Origin: Cercis canadensis
Taxonomy: Eukaryota; Streptophyta; Magnoliopsida; Fabales; Fabaceae
NCBI GenBank assembly: GCA_003255065.1
Contig: QAOA01003368.1
Span: 379,145 to 443,144, forward strand
Direction of reading: 5' to 3'
Length of the DNA stretch: 64,000 bases
Shown: in pieces, positions 25,570-40,864 of the stretch
How positions within the stretch are numbered: the stretch's first letter is position 1
Layout of the letters: each line of letters starts with the position of its first letter
Made by a program: the position numbers and the translations under genes
Notes under the pieces: model-generated
The model's input: the letters and a program-made list of their open reading frames with translations, nothing else
Told to the model about the DNA's origin: nothing
Database searches by the model: none

Positions 25570-28145
25570 GAGACTCCTAAAAGAGGGATGACTCGCCCCA
25601 AATTTAATAAATTTAACTCCATCCAAAAATTAAAATCAAACCCTAATTCTTGAGTTTTAAAAAAAAAACTAAAATATGCACACATAATATAAGTATAAAT
25701 AGGGTGATAGCGGGTCACCCTCTAAGGGCACCCGTCTCATGTCTAGACCTTGTGGGCCCTCTTCCAATGACACACGTGCTTTTAAACTGTAAAAAAAAGA
25801 GATCCATGGTGCGATATCGACAGACAACATAAGGTGCAGTGTGCACCGCGACCTAGACGATCACTCTCTTATTTATTTATTTATTCAATTATTAAGAATT
25901 TTAATAATACTTGTAGCGGTTGAAAACGACGTGTTTTAAAATATCTTTTGCAAACAAGTTGAAAATGACGTCGTTGCTTAAGAATCAAGTTAGCTTATTG
26001 GTAAAGTGATTGGAATCACACATGTCACACGCAGCCTCTCCCTCTTACTTTTTATGGAACAATTGTAGTCTTATATTTCTTTAAAGCGGTGTGAATGAAT
26101 GGTGTTAAAAAATGAATTATAACAAAACAAAAATAAAGTGAATTAAGTTAAATTATGATATTACTAAGTATGCAGGCATAAAACACGTGTAGGAAAAAAA
26201 AATTATAAGTATTATTATTTCTTTTCATATACTCGGTGACTTGATGAACATTCTTCAACATTATTTCATATTAAATTACACTAATTTCCCTTAGTTTTGA
26301 TGAAATTACATAGATAATATCCTTCTTGTTTCCAAATAAAACCTCCCATACTTCTTTCATAAGTTACAAGTACCTCCTCTTTATTCAACTTTATCATAAC
26401 ATAAATCTTTTCATGAAATTGTACTAAGAAAAAGGTCTTTGAAATTTATAAAACAATAAAAGTTTGTAATTTTTTTTAGGCGAGCAAAAGTTTATTTTGA
26501 GGAGAGACTATCATATATTCCAAGATTAGGATATGCTACAAGTATGAGCGAGAATTTATAATGATACTTACAGATTGTTTATCAAAAGGGGACTGTTAAC
26601 TGTGAAATTTGAACATAAGCATTTACAAGTAAAATACTTCAATTCTTACTAGCTGAACCAATCTTGTTAAAAATTTTTGTGTGGCCTACAATCCAAAATT
26701 ATGCTTTTATTTTTATTTTTGCACTTAAACTAATGATGGGACCTCATTTCTAATGGCACTAATGATCCACTAATTATGTCTGTGTTTGTGTGTTGTAGGG
26801 GATCAACTGTTTCGATAATTGTTAATTGATAGGCACTTTAGCAAAAAAATTAATTAAAAAGAAGAATGAAGAAAGAAAACATAAAATTAGGACAAGCAGT
26901 TAGATGATATTCTCGTTACCTCATTAATTATGCCAAAAAAATTTCTTTAAAATATTTTATAAAACGTTAAAAACAATTTTTTTTATGGATAACTTAATTT
27001 ATCCAATTTCATTTTTTCTACAAGGAAAATTTTCTTTATTAACATGTTTTTTAGGTTTAAAATTGTGTATACTTGTAAAGTTATCCTCATTTGTCACATC
27101 AATATAACTAGATGTATGCAAATATCTCATAGCAATATATGTTTGTGTATGAACTTATGATAATTTAGTATACTTAACTTCGAAAAAAAAAAAGAAAAGA
27201 AAGAGTCACTGTTAAACCAAAGTCGTGATAAATTTAAATCAAGTCAATATGGTTGAGAATATTCATTGTAAATGTATTGACAACAACAAATATTTATGTG
27301 CATCGATCTGTTTATAAATTAAAGATATTGATGCAATATCTGCATACATATATATATGTCTTACAATTGATTATTCATGAAGACATAAAAACTTCATTTA
27401 TTTTTTGTATTTTTAACTACGATTTTAAATTCGAACATAAAATCTGTAAGTCTTAAAAATAACCTCACTTATTGAATTAATTGTTACACACAATTCATAA
27501 CGAAAAAAGTAATGTTACGCAAGAATATGATACCTTTAGAATTAGTTTGAAAATACAAGCATTACTCTAAAAGCAAATTGCGTATCATTTTTTGGGGTTT
27601 ACATTTGCTTTTGCTTATTAAACAAAAGTAAATAAGAAGAAGACAAGTTGAAATTGACCCACATCCTAGGCTGTTGCGTCCTATATGGGCATCCCCCATG
27701 AGCAAGTTGAAGGTGTTGCCAAGAATGCATTGGACCACAAAAGGGTACATACATGGTGGTGGTTCCAAAAATTGATGCCTATTAATTACTGTACAATTTG
27801 TAGTGTTCAATTGAAGCATGCACTAAATTATCAACCACCAATCTTAGTCCGTATATGTTGTATAAAGAAAGCAGGATAAGTTATACATTAATAGGGGTAT
27901 TATTAATTCATTATGCCAATTATTAATCCATATAACAAGGGAGTTAATTTTTTAGGTATAGCTAGGAAGCTACATACCAAGCATTAATTCTAAGTTTTCT
28001 ACGAAAAGAAAATGCAATTTTCTAACAAAAGTTGATACCATATTATATTACCATCAATAATAAAATACAATGATCACTATTATTAATAATATATGGTAGA
28101 GAAAATAATAGAATAGAATAGAAAAGTAGTGTAGCAAAATAAGAC
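25570..28145. other. Gene-poor intergenic stretch
   Basis: AT-rich sequence. A weak SINE-like fragment (TTAGCTTATTGGTAAAGTG) lies near 25990. Frames at 27562-27879 on both strands overlap one another and match no protein I know. No gene is called. Confidence 0.4.
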
Positions 28146-28159
28146 ACACATAATCACTT

Positions 28160-28362
28160 CTTTTTTTTATTTTTATTTTTTATTTTTTACATCCAGGGTA
28201 TTTCCACATCTTTTGGATATGAAACTAATATTTGTTTGAGACGGGAGCAATACTCGATAAATTCCTCCCAACAAGAGCGACTCTAAGGTTTGAACTCAGG
28301 ACCTTTTGACCTATAACGTCTTGAGACTCAACCTACTTCCACTGAGTTAACATCTTATTAGT
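28160..28362 (-). mobile_element. tRNA-derived SINE, family B, copy 1
   Basis: About 203 bp on the minus strand with an A-box (TTAACTCAGTGGAAGTAGG), a B-box (GAGTTCAAACC) and an A-rich tail, seen as the T-rich run at 28160-28188. It is flanked by a 14-bp duplication, ACACATAATCACTT, at 28146-28159 and 28363-28376. The body matches the element at 58615-58802, including the GACGTTATAGG/GGCGTTATAGG block. Confidence 0.85.
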
Positions 28363-28376
28363 ACACATAATCACTT

Positions 28377-30582
28377 TTATAAAGGCAATTTGTGTTGCCA
28401 TTAGAGATGCGCCCATAGCATTTGGATTTTTCTTTTGTTATACGCGTACCCTATTGTTTAAAAAACCTCTATCTACGTTATACACCATTTTTAAATGAGA
28501 ATTCCCATTCAATATGAGATTCTTTATTTCTTCATCACAATCTCCACCTCCTTTTATCTTTTACTATAATAACTCTTCCAAAAGTTGTTCAGTATTTCGT
28601 TGGACTTAACAAATTCATAACTAAATATAAATATGCCGCACATGTACGTTCTCCATTACTATAAAAAAATATAGTTTTCTCTCCCTATAAACTTTTGCTA
28701 ATTACCAAATCAAATTTTAATTCTAGCGATCAATCTCATAACAACAATTCTAAAAAAAAAAAGTAATACGCCAAAAAAGAAAGAGAGTATATAGTAAAAA
28801 TAAAACTCTCAATAATAATACTCTGTATCAATTTGTCGGTGAAGAAAATCACATAATTTTAATTAGTAATTAGTAATTTGTTTTTAATTGCATGGCTTGG
28901 GATAAAGTTGAAATAATATGGGAGGATGAAAGAGTTGCACGCCAAGAAGGTTATGCAATTGCAAGGAGTAATGAAGGACTAGTTTTGGACCAAATTCATA
29001 ATAGGCTTACAAAAGTGGCTGCAACTAGAACTGAAGGCATGGACCAGCCCCTAACTCCACCCCTCACCATTTATAGTGCTTTGTCACAATCGACTAAAAC
29101 CCTTCGTGTGGAAAGAGACTCCTACTTGGAGAGGATACCTCCGTGGTTAAGTCATTAACATTTTATTATATAGAAATGGATAGAGTGAGATTTTGAAAAG
29201 GGATAAATCGCTTTTGTGGTTAAGTCACAAATGAATATTTGCACTATGTTTCAGTGTATCACTAGTGATGATGATGATGTTAAATAATTTGGGTGCATTG
29301 CAGCATATGTTTTGGTGCAGTTGAAAACTGATTTAGTTGAAATAGAGGAATTCAAAATACTGTTGTTGTTATCAAATCTGTTAGCTGGAATGGTGGGCCA
29401 GACACAGTGGTTGTTGATTTCGTCAGTGAAAAGATGCATTGATGATCAAGTGATCATATTATTAATATTAAGGCAAAACAAGGCAGCATGCATTATTCCA
29501 TTCCAACCACTTGCTTACGTTTAAGTAGGTCTCCATCTCAAATAATCACTTACATTCTTCCTTTTTACTTAATTTCTTGTTCCCGATCAAACACTACTAA
29601 TTTGGCGACTACAACATACCCAATCAAGCTTTTCATTCATCCTTTTTTAGTATAAATTGTTTTACCCCATGCCCTAGCCAAATAAGGTATCTTACCTACC
29701 ATAATGGATCTCTATTTTTTTTTTTTCTTTTTCTTTTATATGTACTTTAATTTAGTAATAAACTAATTGCATACTCTTATATAGAGCTAAAATAGAAGAG
29801 AGAGAATATCTATTAAAAAAGAAAAGAGAAACAGAAAAAATAACGAGTATAATAGTTATAAATAATTTTATTCACTATTTTCTTTTAGTTTAATATAATT
29901 ATTTATTAAAAAAAAATTGATTATCTAACATTTTTCTTTGTGAGACATGCAGGAAGTTAGTCATGAAAAATAATCCCCAAAGCTCAAGTTAAATTGTTTT
30001 CAAATTTATATGTAGCGAAACTCAAGACTACAAAAGCAATTTCTAGTAGCATGCGTTCAAATCAAAAGAGTCTATCAGAAAATTAAATAAAAACAAAAGC
30101 TAAAAAACAAAAAGGAAGTCCACATTTTCTAATATTTGATTCCCAAACCGATGGGATTAAATAAAAGCAGTGTAACTAAAAAGAGTAAATAAAAAACAAA
30201 AGGAGGCAAATCCTTTACATGAGGTCTCATCTCATTGAGGAACACGGTGGTCGTGCCCGTTGGAAAGTATCTCTCAGACTCTAATCACTGATTCATTCAT
30301 GCGCATGGGACCCACCCTTCCTTCCCATGCTTAAATATCAGCCCCTCCCGTACACTATTAGAGGTTGACGCCCATTTTTCTAACTTATCTCTTTTCTATT
30401 CCTTTTCCTATTTTTTTTTTCAAAAAAAATAAAACAATACACACACAAGCACGCTCTCTCTCTTCTGTATGTAACTGTGTATTGACGAGACAATTAGAAA
30501 AAGCTTTCAAACGCTTCATAAAGTTCAAAAACTACGCGTCCCTTCCTTCTCACAACGAACAGCCAAACCAAAAACCCTAGCA
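28377..30582. other. Intergenic stretch and upstream region of WRKY57
   Basis: Mostly AT-rich. It contains the unassigned frame at 28892-29158. The last 350 bases are richer in GC and C/T and should include the WRKY57 promoter and 5' UTR; a CT repeat lies at about 30584-30601. Confidence 0.45.
28892..29158 (+). CDS. Unassigned small ORF, 88 codons
   Basis: An ATG-initiated frame starting MAWDKVEIIWEDERVARQEG, charged and not low in complexity, unlike most chance ORFs nearby. I recognise no domain, signal peptide or membrane segment, and no flanking exon joins it clearly. It could be a small gene, a decayed exon or a transposon remnant. Confidence 0.2.
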   Translation: MAWDKVEIIWEDERVARQEGYAIARSNEGLVLDQIHNRLTKVAATRTEGMDQPLTPPLTIYSALSQSTKTLRVERDSYLERIPPWLSH

Positions 30583-30616
30583 CCTTCTCTCTCTCTCTCT
30601 AGAATCTTCTCTATGA

Positions 30617-31965
30617 ATGGAACACAAAGACAAAGCACCGGTATCCGATCCTGCCACCACTGAGTTCAGTGGCGAGTCGAGGTGGACACTCGGACTCGGG
30701 CCCGATGACTCGGACGGCCTCTACTTCTTCTCCGGCGACAGAGACAGCACCATACTCAGCGAGTTCGGGTGGAATCTCGACCCGGAACAATCGAACCAGA
30801 TCGGTCCGGACGATAGGTCTGATTTTTCCGGAGGGGCAAACCTGTGGCTGCAACCAAGCTCTGCTGCTTCCGCCGGTTCAGGTTCCAGTGAACCAGCCGA
30901 TAAGGCCGTTGCTGACGTGTCCACACCTAATACGGTGTCGTCGAGCTCCAGCGAGGATCCGACGGAGAAGCCCACGGGTTCAGACGGAAAACCGCCCGAG
31001 ATACCGTGAGTGGGTTTCCGCCGAAAACGAAATATGCTATTGCTACTTGCTTCATTGCTTGCTTGCGTTCTCTTCTTCTTCTTCGTGTGGTGAAGTCGTA
31101 ATTAATTTGAAATTGAGGGGGCAAAACAGAAACGCTTTCCCGCAAAAAAAATAACGGAAACATAGCAATCAGATCAGAATCGAATCAATTTTGGGGTTTG
31201 TTTTTTTGTTTCCATTCATTTATTTATTTCACTCTGTTTCACTGGGAGAGTGCAATTACATGTCCGTACAATCTAGAATCTACCCAAATAGAATATAAAG
31301 AAGCTTCCTGTTTCACTGGGAAAACAGAGAACGTTCCGCAGTTTTGGAATGAAAAAGAAAGCTTGGGTCCGAATGAGAGTGAAAATGGGTTTCCTTTTCG
31401 GGTCACTGAGAATTTCAGTTACCACGAGCACCCGCCATTATTGCGGCGGGAATGGCGTGCTCGAAGCTACTCATCTTTTTACACTTTATTATTAGAAATA
31501 ATAATAATAATAATAATAATTTTGCTTTATAGATGATTTACGTAAACCGTAAATACCTTTGATAAAATTAGTAGGAGTATAATAAATAATATATGATGGG
31601 AAAAAAAAATTAAACTAAATATATAAAGTATAGGATACTAAAATTTGTCTCCACTTTTCTTCTTTGCTTTTTCCGCTTCTAGATTCTAACCACCGCCTTT
31701 TTCTTCTAATTAAGATTACCATTATGTGTTCATTTATATTTGCATAACAGAGTTTATACGTATGAGGGTAGCATTGGTATTAATTAGTATTTTATGCTCA
31801 TATCTTATGTGTCGTGTTTGTTTATATATAACTAAGTTGCATGACATTACGCTTCTTCCCTAAAAGAATGCTTAGCGTGTGTTTCTTGTTAGGTCGGTCT
31901 CTTCTTTATTTTGTGGTCCATATTTTATGTTCCCTTGGAGAAGAATAATATCTTACTAATATGGT

Positions 31966-32017
<52 letters not shown>

Positions 32018-33538
32018 NTTTACTAATATGGGTGCTAGTTATGTGAAAGCATGAATGCAATGTGATTGATAGTTATTATGGTTTTTTCAGGTTCCCTTTT
32101 ATGCAGAAAAGTTGATTAATTTATATGAAATTATAAGTGAGGCTTGCTATGGAATCTCCTTCCGAAGTATACTTCACAATTAAAACTTCGATAATATTTT
32201 GAGAACATTAATATGATCACTTTCACATGTTATTGATATTAAAATATTGTATAATTTCATATTTATCCCACTGGGTTTATTGATGAAACTTAAATTTATT
32301 TATTTTAGAGATTTCTATAGCTTCTCAAAATTGGAATATCAACTTCATTAGATCCCAACGAAAAAGGATACGAGTATTTCTGATGGATCTCCACAAACAT
32401 TTGCATTGAATAATCGGGTTGTACATAATATCTCTCAACAGAAATATGCTTTATATGATTTAGATAGGATTAAATTTCTTAATTTTAAAGTGGGTTAGGT
32501 TTATGACATCTCTTGTTATTTTGATTTTCAGCATGTTGTTTTTATTTTGATAATTGTAGGTGACATATTTTGTAGGAGCAAAAGTAAAAAGAAGGGGCAA
32601 AAGCGAATACGGCAGCCACGTTTTGCATTTATGACCAAAAGTGAAGTTGATCATCTTGAGGATGGTTATAGATGGCGGAAGTATGGTCAGAAGGCCGTCA
32701 AAAATAGCCCTTTTCCTAGGTTTGTAGCTACCTATTTTTCATCAAATTAACCTTCATAACACAAAATTCATACCCTATTATATGTTAATAAGTGATTATT
32801 TGACTGACCCTTTGGTTCTAGTCTTAAAATTCCATTTAATTGTTACCATGAAAGCATGCAAAAACTTTTTGCATCTTCACATTTAGCGCATATTTAGCTT
32901 AGTGGTAAGATGCGCTTAGAATCACTCTTACAAATTACTAGTAATTGCTTTTGATTTTTGGGGACACAAGTGATTGGGGGTACTTTTCTACTAATGAACT
33001 AATTAAACATGCTATTAATGTTTTGCTCTTTATGGTTAATTGTGAGCGTTCAAGTCATACACAGAACTCTAAGAAAAAAGACATAACATTAGTGGATTTG
33101 CAATGATAATTTTATGTGGAAAATTACCCGACATCATTGAGCTAATCTTATTAATATATATTGCGCAGGAGCTACTACCGTTGCACAAACAGCAAATGCA
33201 CTGTGAAGAAAAGGGTGGAACGGTCTTCTGAGGATCCAACAATTGTTATTACTACATATGAAGGCCAACATTGCCATCATACCGTTGGATTCCCTCGAGG
33301 AGGGATCTATAGTCATGAAGCTGCCTTTGCTGGCCAATTGGCGCCTACAATGTCACCGTTTTATTATCCAATTCAATTACCAAGAGAAGATACTGCTCTT
33401 AGTATTTCCCAGCCTCATCAGGCACATGATCATGAAGCTGGAGTATCCAATGTAATGACGGAAGCAGCGCCAGAGCGTCCGGCCACGGATGAAGGACTAC
33501 TTGGAGACATTGTGCCCCCTGGAATGCGTAACAGATGA
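30617..33538 (+). CDS. WRKY57: WRKY transcription factor, group IIc, WRKY57-like (3 exons)
   Basis: A nuclear DNA-binding regulator of W-box promoters; Arabidopsis WRKY57 acts in drought tolerance and in jasmonate/auxin-modulated leaf senescence. Exons 30617-31005, 32576-32719 and 33169-33538 join in frame to 300 residues. The WRKYGQK heptad is at residues 163-169, followed by a C-X4-C-X23-H-X-H zinc finger (C183, C188, H212, H214). The intron inside the domain splits the Arg codon before SYYRC, the usual place for this class. The N-terminus has the acidic [10 protein letters not shown] block and a SSSSSEDP segment; the C-terminus ends in EGLLGDIVP plus MRN, both shared with Arabidopsis WRKY57. 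The start at 30617 gives the family N-terminus; an ATG at 30613 is out of frame. Intron 1 carries an AAT microsatellite and a long T run with one N. Confidence 0.95.
31496..31520. repeat. AAT trinucleotide microsatellite in WRKY57 intron 1
   Basis: About eight AAT/ATA units. Confidence 0.8.
31967..32021. repeat. Long poly-T run with an N, flanked by a 12-bp duplication
   Basis: About 50 T with an N at 32018, inside WRKY57 intron 1. TTACTAATATGG occurs on both sides (31953-31964 and 32020-32031). The length is unreliable. Confidence 0.8.
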
Positions 33539-36500
33539 GGGGAAATATATGATGGTATATCCATTTCCACATGATTTATATATCTATCTATCAAGTTTGC
33601 ATAGTATGTGCTGAAACAGAGAGAGGTTCCATGCATTTTTATGGGTTTTAAGGAGATTGACAAAATGGATCCAACTAGAAAAGAAATTTCAAGTTCAAGG
33701 AATTTTAGGTCCAACCTAAATAATTTATGATGCATGAATAATGAGTCAAAAGAGTGATCAGTTTAGCAAATGCTTCACATAAACTCTAGCAGTGACGGGA
33801 GAATTTTGTTCTGCAATTTTCATCTCTTCTAAGAGCCTGAGAAGTGAAAAAGAAGAAATAAGTTCATTCAGATACTACATTATAATAAATTGTAACAATA
33901 AAATGATGATTATGTTGATGATGAGGTTCTAAATAACACTATAAGAGAAGAACATGCTTGTTGAGAAATCTCACTAATTTATGCAGTTTGAGTTCTACAG
34001 TCTATGTAGCATTGGGAGCACTAATGTAAAACCCATCTCTCATCCCTCACAAAGAGAGAAAAAAATGCATTGGTGATATTTAGTGTCGTGAATCCCAAGT
34101 GCCTATTGCTCAGTTAAAATTTCAGGTTTGGGACAATCAGGTCTTCAGGTAATTAAGCCTTTATGTAATAAAGGTATTAGTTTTGACTTTTGAAGGTGTC
34201 ATTTGTTTAGTTGGTAAAGCTTGTTTTGGACTAATTGCAGGAACTTGAGATCAAATGCAGCTTTCACTTAGGTGGAGAAGGTTTTAAAAAGGGATATATC
34301 AATAAAAATAGTACTTAATTTTCAAATTCGTGGGCATTTAGGTATAAGACTTTTGAGAAAGCTCTTAGCAGCTGAAATAACTAAGATTGATAAGAATTTT
34401 ATCATATTATACTATGACTAAAACCTACTAATTAAACTTTTACCTTTTGATGATGAAATTAACCTACTAATTAACCTTAATCATTTTGTGGCACTTAAAA
34501 AGGAGAGCATACAGACAGTGATGTGTTGGCCTATCTTTTCTTGCCTGTGCTTGTTATACATACTGTGTGTACTTTGTCTACCTGTGGCGGTGCATCATTA
34601 CCAATTAACATCATGCATACCTCTCAGTGGCTATAAACTTGTGTGGTACTATTAATGTTAAGGATTTTGTGTTAGTGGACTACCTTATCTTGACTACCAC
34701 CCTCTTTATGATGCTGTCTTATCATTTGCTCTCAAACACATTTACTTGCCTATATTAATTTACTGACGTCAAAGAGTGACTTTCAAGTTAATTTCAACCT
34801 ATGGTAGTCTTTCTTGAGCTATATTGTTCATCTTTTTTCTTCTTCTCTCTTAGGCGCCTTCTTTTGTTCGTACTGCTCGAAAAATTAGCAGCGCGTGACA
34901 TTTCGATCTCTCCTTTTTGGGTTAATCGAGAACCCTTCTAGTGTCCACATTCATCTGTATTTAGAAAAGTCAATTTCATTACACCTATATGTTTAGCTAG
35001 ATTTTGAAGAATCGGTATCTGTCACTTTCAAAGAGAGCATGACATCTCACCATAGAAGATTAGAAGAACTTAATTGATCCTTCTTTTGCATGTAAAGTGA
35101 ATATATGCATAGGCTTCTTTTAAGATAAATCACGTTTAAAATATAATCTTATTGTTCTTAGTTAATCTCACATCACACACACATGTAAAAATGATATAAA
35201 ATTCGAGTCAAACCAAAAATTTTAAGTAAGTTCAATGAAGTTTAAATCATGCCAAACATATATAAAGTAGTGTAAATCTAAACTGATATACAATTACTCT
35301 TAAATTTGACTCATGTCACCCATGATATTACACTAAAGAGGGGCACCATATTATCTTGATTCTTGAGAAGGTGGTTGAAGTTATGGGTCATTTAGCCTAA
35401 AAAGAAAAAGAAAGGAAGACAGGTTAGACAATAATGATATCAGATGAAGCTGCACCATTTTGAGAAAGTAGAACCCTATCTAATAATATTATAATAATTA
35501 ATTTTTACTACTATTTTGTAAAGAAAAAAAATAAAAAAGCTGCACCAACATATTACCAAAATATTTACTCGTACAAGTAGAAACTTAAATGAGAGCCCTA
35601 AAAGTACATACAAAGGGTGCTAGTTAGGATTTGAAGTGCCAACGTCCTTCCTCTAACGAAATAATTGCTTTGCCTCGTGTCGTGATGTCTATGATGCCCA
35701 CATTATGATCACAAGTGGAACCCAATGCATATATAATAAATAAATGCCCGTGTGTGCGTCGTGTCAGGCGTTTCGTGTCCTTCACAGTTCACATATCATA
35801 GTGGCTTGTAACAGGAACCTGACGAGTGACGACATGGCACTGTTCATCTTCATTCCTATATTTGTGTTTGTGTTTGATGCTTCACTTAGCCTTGTCATCA
35901 AACTGTTCATTCTTATCCAGATGTGTCTGTTACTGTTTGTTCTGCATTCAGCTGATGATTGATGGAGTAGGTGGAAGTGAGTAACGCATGGAATCTGAGG
36001 ATGCTTCCTTGTTATCTACCTTCTCTGAACAAGTAGGCCACCAAGAGGCACCAATTTTTTGAGCACCTATCTAGCTATAGCCCTCTCTATCCCTTGTATC
36101 TTTCTCTCCAGAAGAGTATGTGCATGCATTGGGTACCATATATTGTAGCAGGTAACCTTCTCCGCTCCTATTTTCATGCACCTTCAGCTAAGATCCATTG
36201 AAGATATGATAATATTCACTTTGGAGATAGTGATAACATATGTATATGATTTTTATATGTATATATGTAGTGTAATTGTATTAGTGTAGCTCTTTTAACT
36301 TTGAGCTTGTTCTGCTTCAAGATATATAGTTCAAACTTCAAACTAATTAATATGAACCCTAAAATCAATCTCAACTTTCATGCCCTTTGTTTATGCTCTA
36401 TATATCAGTATGTTTGCTTCACTTACAACAGAACCATTTGCTTTGTATTTAGAGTGAACAAAATATATATGTATTTTTTTGTTATTTTTTAAATGTTTTA

Positions 36501-37405
36501 TGGATGGTGTATGTTTTATTTATGGCGGCTGTTCTTGTTCATGGTTGGTTCGTAAGTGGGTATGAATTCAGGGGGCGGTAAAAAAGTGGGGAGTCAAATC
36601 AGTGCGTAGATTTCGACGTTGGTTCAGAGTCGGCAGTCTACTTTACTTTTTTACTTTTTATCAACTTGTGCTCACTTTCCACTCCTTTCCTTTTCACATT
36701 TTTGTTTTAAAATTTTATTTTCCCCCTTCTTCTTCATGCTACATCTCTACCGTCTACGTTACCATTTCGCCACGAAACCTTTGGAGACTGTAATGCTGGA
36801 GGTTTTCTTGTTTTTAACTGTTGTAACTGTTTTTAGAGAGACAAAAAAAAGATGTGAAAGTAAAACATTATTTTATTTGGATATTTAAAAATAATAGAAA
36901 TCAATGAAAGTAAATAACCTTACATTTTAAGAAAATTTAAAAAAGAACATTTAAAAATATTTGAGAAGCTACTCGTTATTTTGTTTATAAAAAAATCCCC
37001 CAAAAAAAGAGAGTTAATAATTGAATTCTTTCCTTTAAAAAATAAATTATTTTATTAATTTCTTAAAATGAGAAGATAAATGCTCCATTTGTCTCCTTAA
37101 AATTTTTTTTGGTGATGTCCCTTCGTTAATTTTTAATGTAGTATAATGTATGCATGATATGGTTGAACATTCAGTATTGTTCTATGTAAATTTTATTAAA
37201 ATTAGACGAAATAAAATTTTAAAAGAGAATAAATTATTTTTTATTGTGCAACTTCCAATTAAAAAAAAAACGTAAGTTGTTTTTGTTAGTTAGAAATCAA
37301 AACTAAAAATAAAGATAAAGAAATAGTGATGGAAAACCGAAAAATAATTAATTTTATAGTCAAGTAAGGCAAATGGTTCTTGCTATAAAGTATTGATCTA
37401 ATTCT
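33539..37405. other. WRKY57 3' flank and gene-poor stretch
   Basis: The first few hundred bases are likely 3' UTR. The region 35640-36200 is less AT-rich than its surroundings and could hold a noncoding transcript, but I recognise no protein, tRNA or known miRNA sequence there. A weak SINE-like pair (TTAGTTGGTAAAGC and GAGATCAAATG) lies near 34207-34255. ORFs at 35744-35962 and 36602-36888 are hydrophobic or low in complexity and are not called. Confidence 0.4.
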
Positions 37406-37624
37406 AAGGGTTTGACTTAGTGATAAAGATGTAATATGTTCATTCAAATTAGTCAATGTTCGAATTTTGCTGGGGCTAGCACCCAAGAAATTTTTTTTTC
37501 CAATATATACCATGTCAATGTAGAGAATGTGCCATTAAAATCATTTGGGGANTGTAGAGAATGTGCCACTAAAATCATTTGGGGAGGTAATTAATTTTGG
37601 TATGTAAAAACTGACTCAAGAATA
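37406..37624 (+). mobile_element. Degenerate SINE-like element, family C, copy 1
   Basis: Shares an ordered set of blocks with 59986-60140: a GACTTAGTGATAAAGATG A-box-like start, a GTTCGAATTTT B-box-like block, CATGTCAATGTAGAGA, CATTAAAATCATTTG and GTAAAAACTGAC. It includes the single N at 37552 and the 33-bp repeat around it, so its length is overstated. No target duplication was found. Confidence 0.55.
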
Positions 37625-38091
37625 TTGCACTAATATTCTTTTTAGTTGTATATTCATAGCATTTGTTACATTCATTCGTTCACGTGTTTCTTTCACTCAA
37701 CCAAAAAAAAAAAAAAGATCATTCACGTCTCTGTACAAAGCGGATGAAAATTCCACCTCAATTTTAATTGAAATGAAAATACTAGAAAAATTCAAGCTCG
37801 CTCATCGACAATTCAATTAATCAACAAGTCATACTAATATAAATTCCCCAAATCTTCATGTAGAATTTGATAAAGTTTAGAAATTAAGAGATCATTTCAT
37901 ATAAAAAAAAAAAAAACAAAAAGAAATTAAGAGATCATGATTCCATAAAAACCACAAAAGTTTAGCTACCGTAAGCAAGTATGTCAAGAGCAAAATAAAA
38001 GTCAAAGGTAGAAGCGTATGCAATCACAGCACTAACAATCTTTTCTAGAAAGTGACCTCTGATATCACCCTTCTTGGCTGGTGTGCTGAAC
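37625..38091. other. Upstream region of the first reductase gene
   Basis: AT-rich promoter-side sequence. The last 100 bases resemble the upstream region of the second reductase gene. No other feature was seen. Confidence 0.5.
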
Positions 38092-38099
38092 TATAAATA
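38092..38099 (+). promoter_or_regulatory. TATA box of the first reductase gene
   Basis: TATAAATA, 97 bases before the ATG. The same CTATAAATAG block precedes the second copy. Confidence 0.7.
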
Positions 38100-38188
38100 G
38101 AAATATAACCAATTATGGTCTAAGAAATTAACACATACCCTGACCTGAAATTTCCTGAAGAGACTAAGAGGAGAGAGAGAGATTAATC

Positions 38189-40688
<2,500 letters not shown>

Positions 40689-40864
40689 TTTAGCCATCAA
40701 AGTGTAGAAATTTCTACAAGTATTGGCATGTTAATGGATTTTCCCTTTTCTAGTTCGGGTTGGTTTTGTGTTTAGAAAAGTCTAGGAATAAATATGCGTG
40801 ATTTTTATGTAATATATGATTCTGATGGGCGTTTGTAAAAGGTATAAAACCAATTTTCAGTTAA

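Noticed and set aside
30360-30370. Possible W-box upstream of WRKY57 (autoregulation)
   Set aside because: The site reads TTGACG, which lacks the C or T after TTGAC required by the W-box consensus.
30669-31163. Overlapping open frames on both strands across WRKY57 exon 1
   Set aside because: They are other-frame shadows of a GC-rich coding exon; only the frame from 30617 matches the WRKY57 family and splices correctly.
32886-32925. tRNA-like segment GCGCATATTTAGCTTAGTGG in WRKY57 intron 2
   Set aside because: It has an A-box-like stretch but no anticodon arm, T-arm or matching acceptor stem; at most a SINE fragment.
35744-35962. 72-codon hydrophobic ORF
   Set aside because: It is hydrophobic and T-rich by composition with no recognisable domain; chance frame or noncoding transcript more likely.
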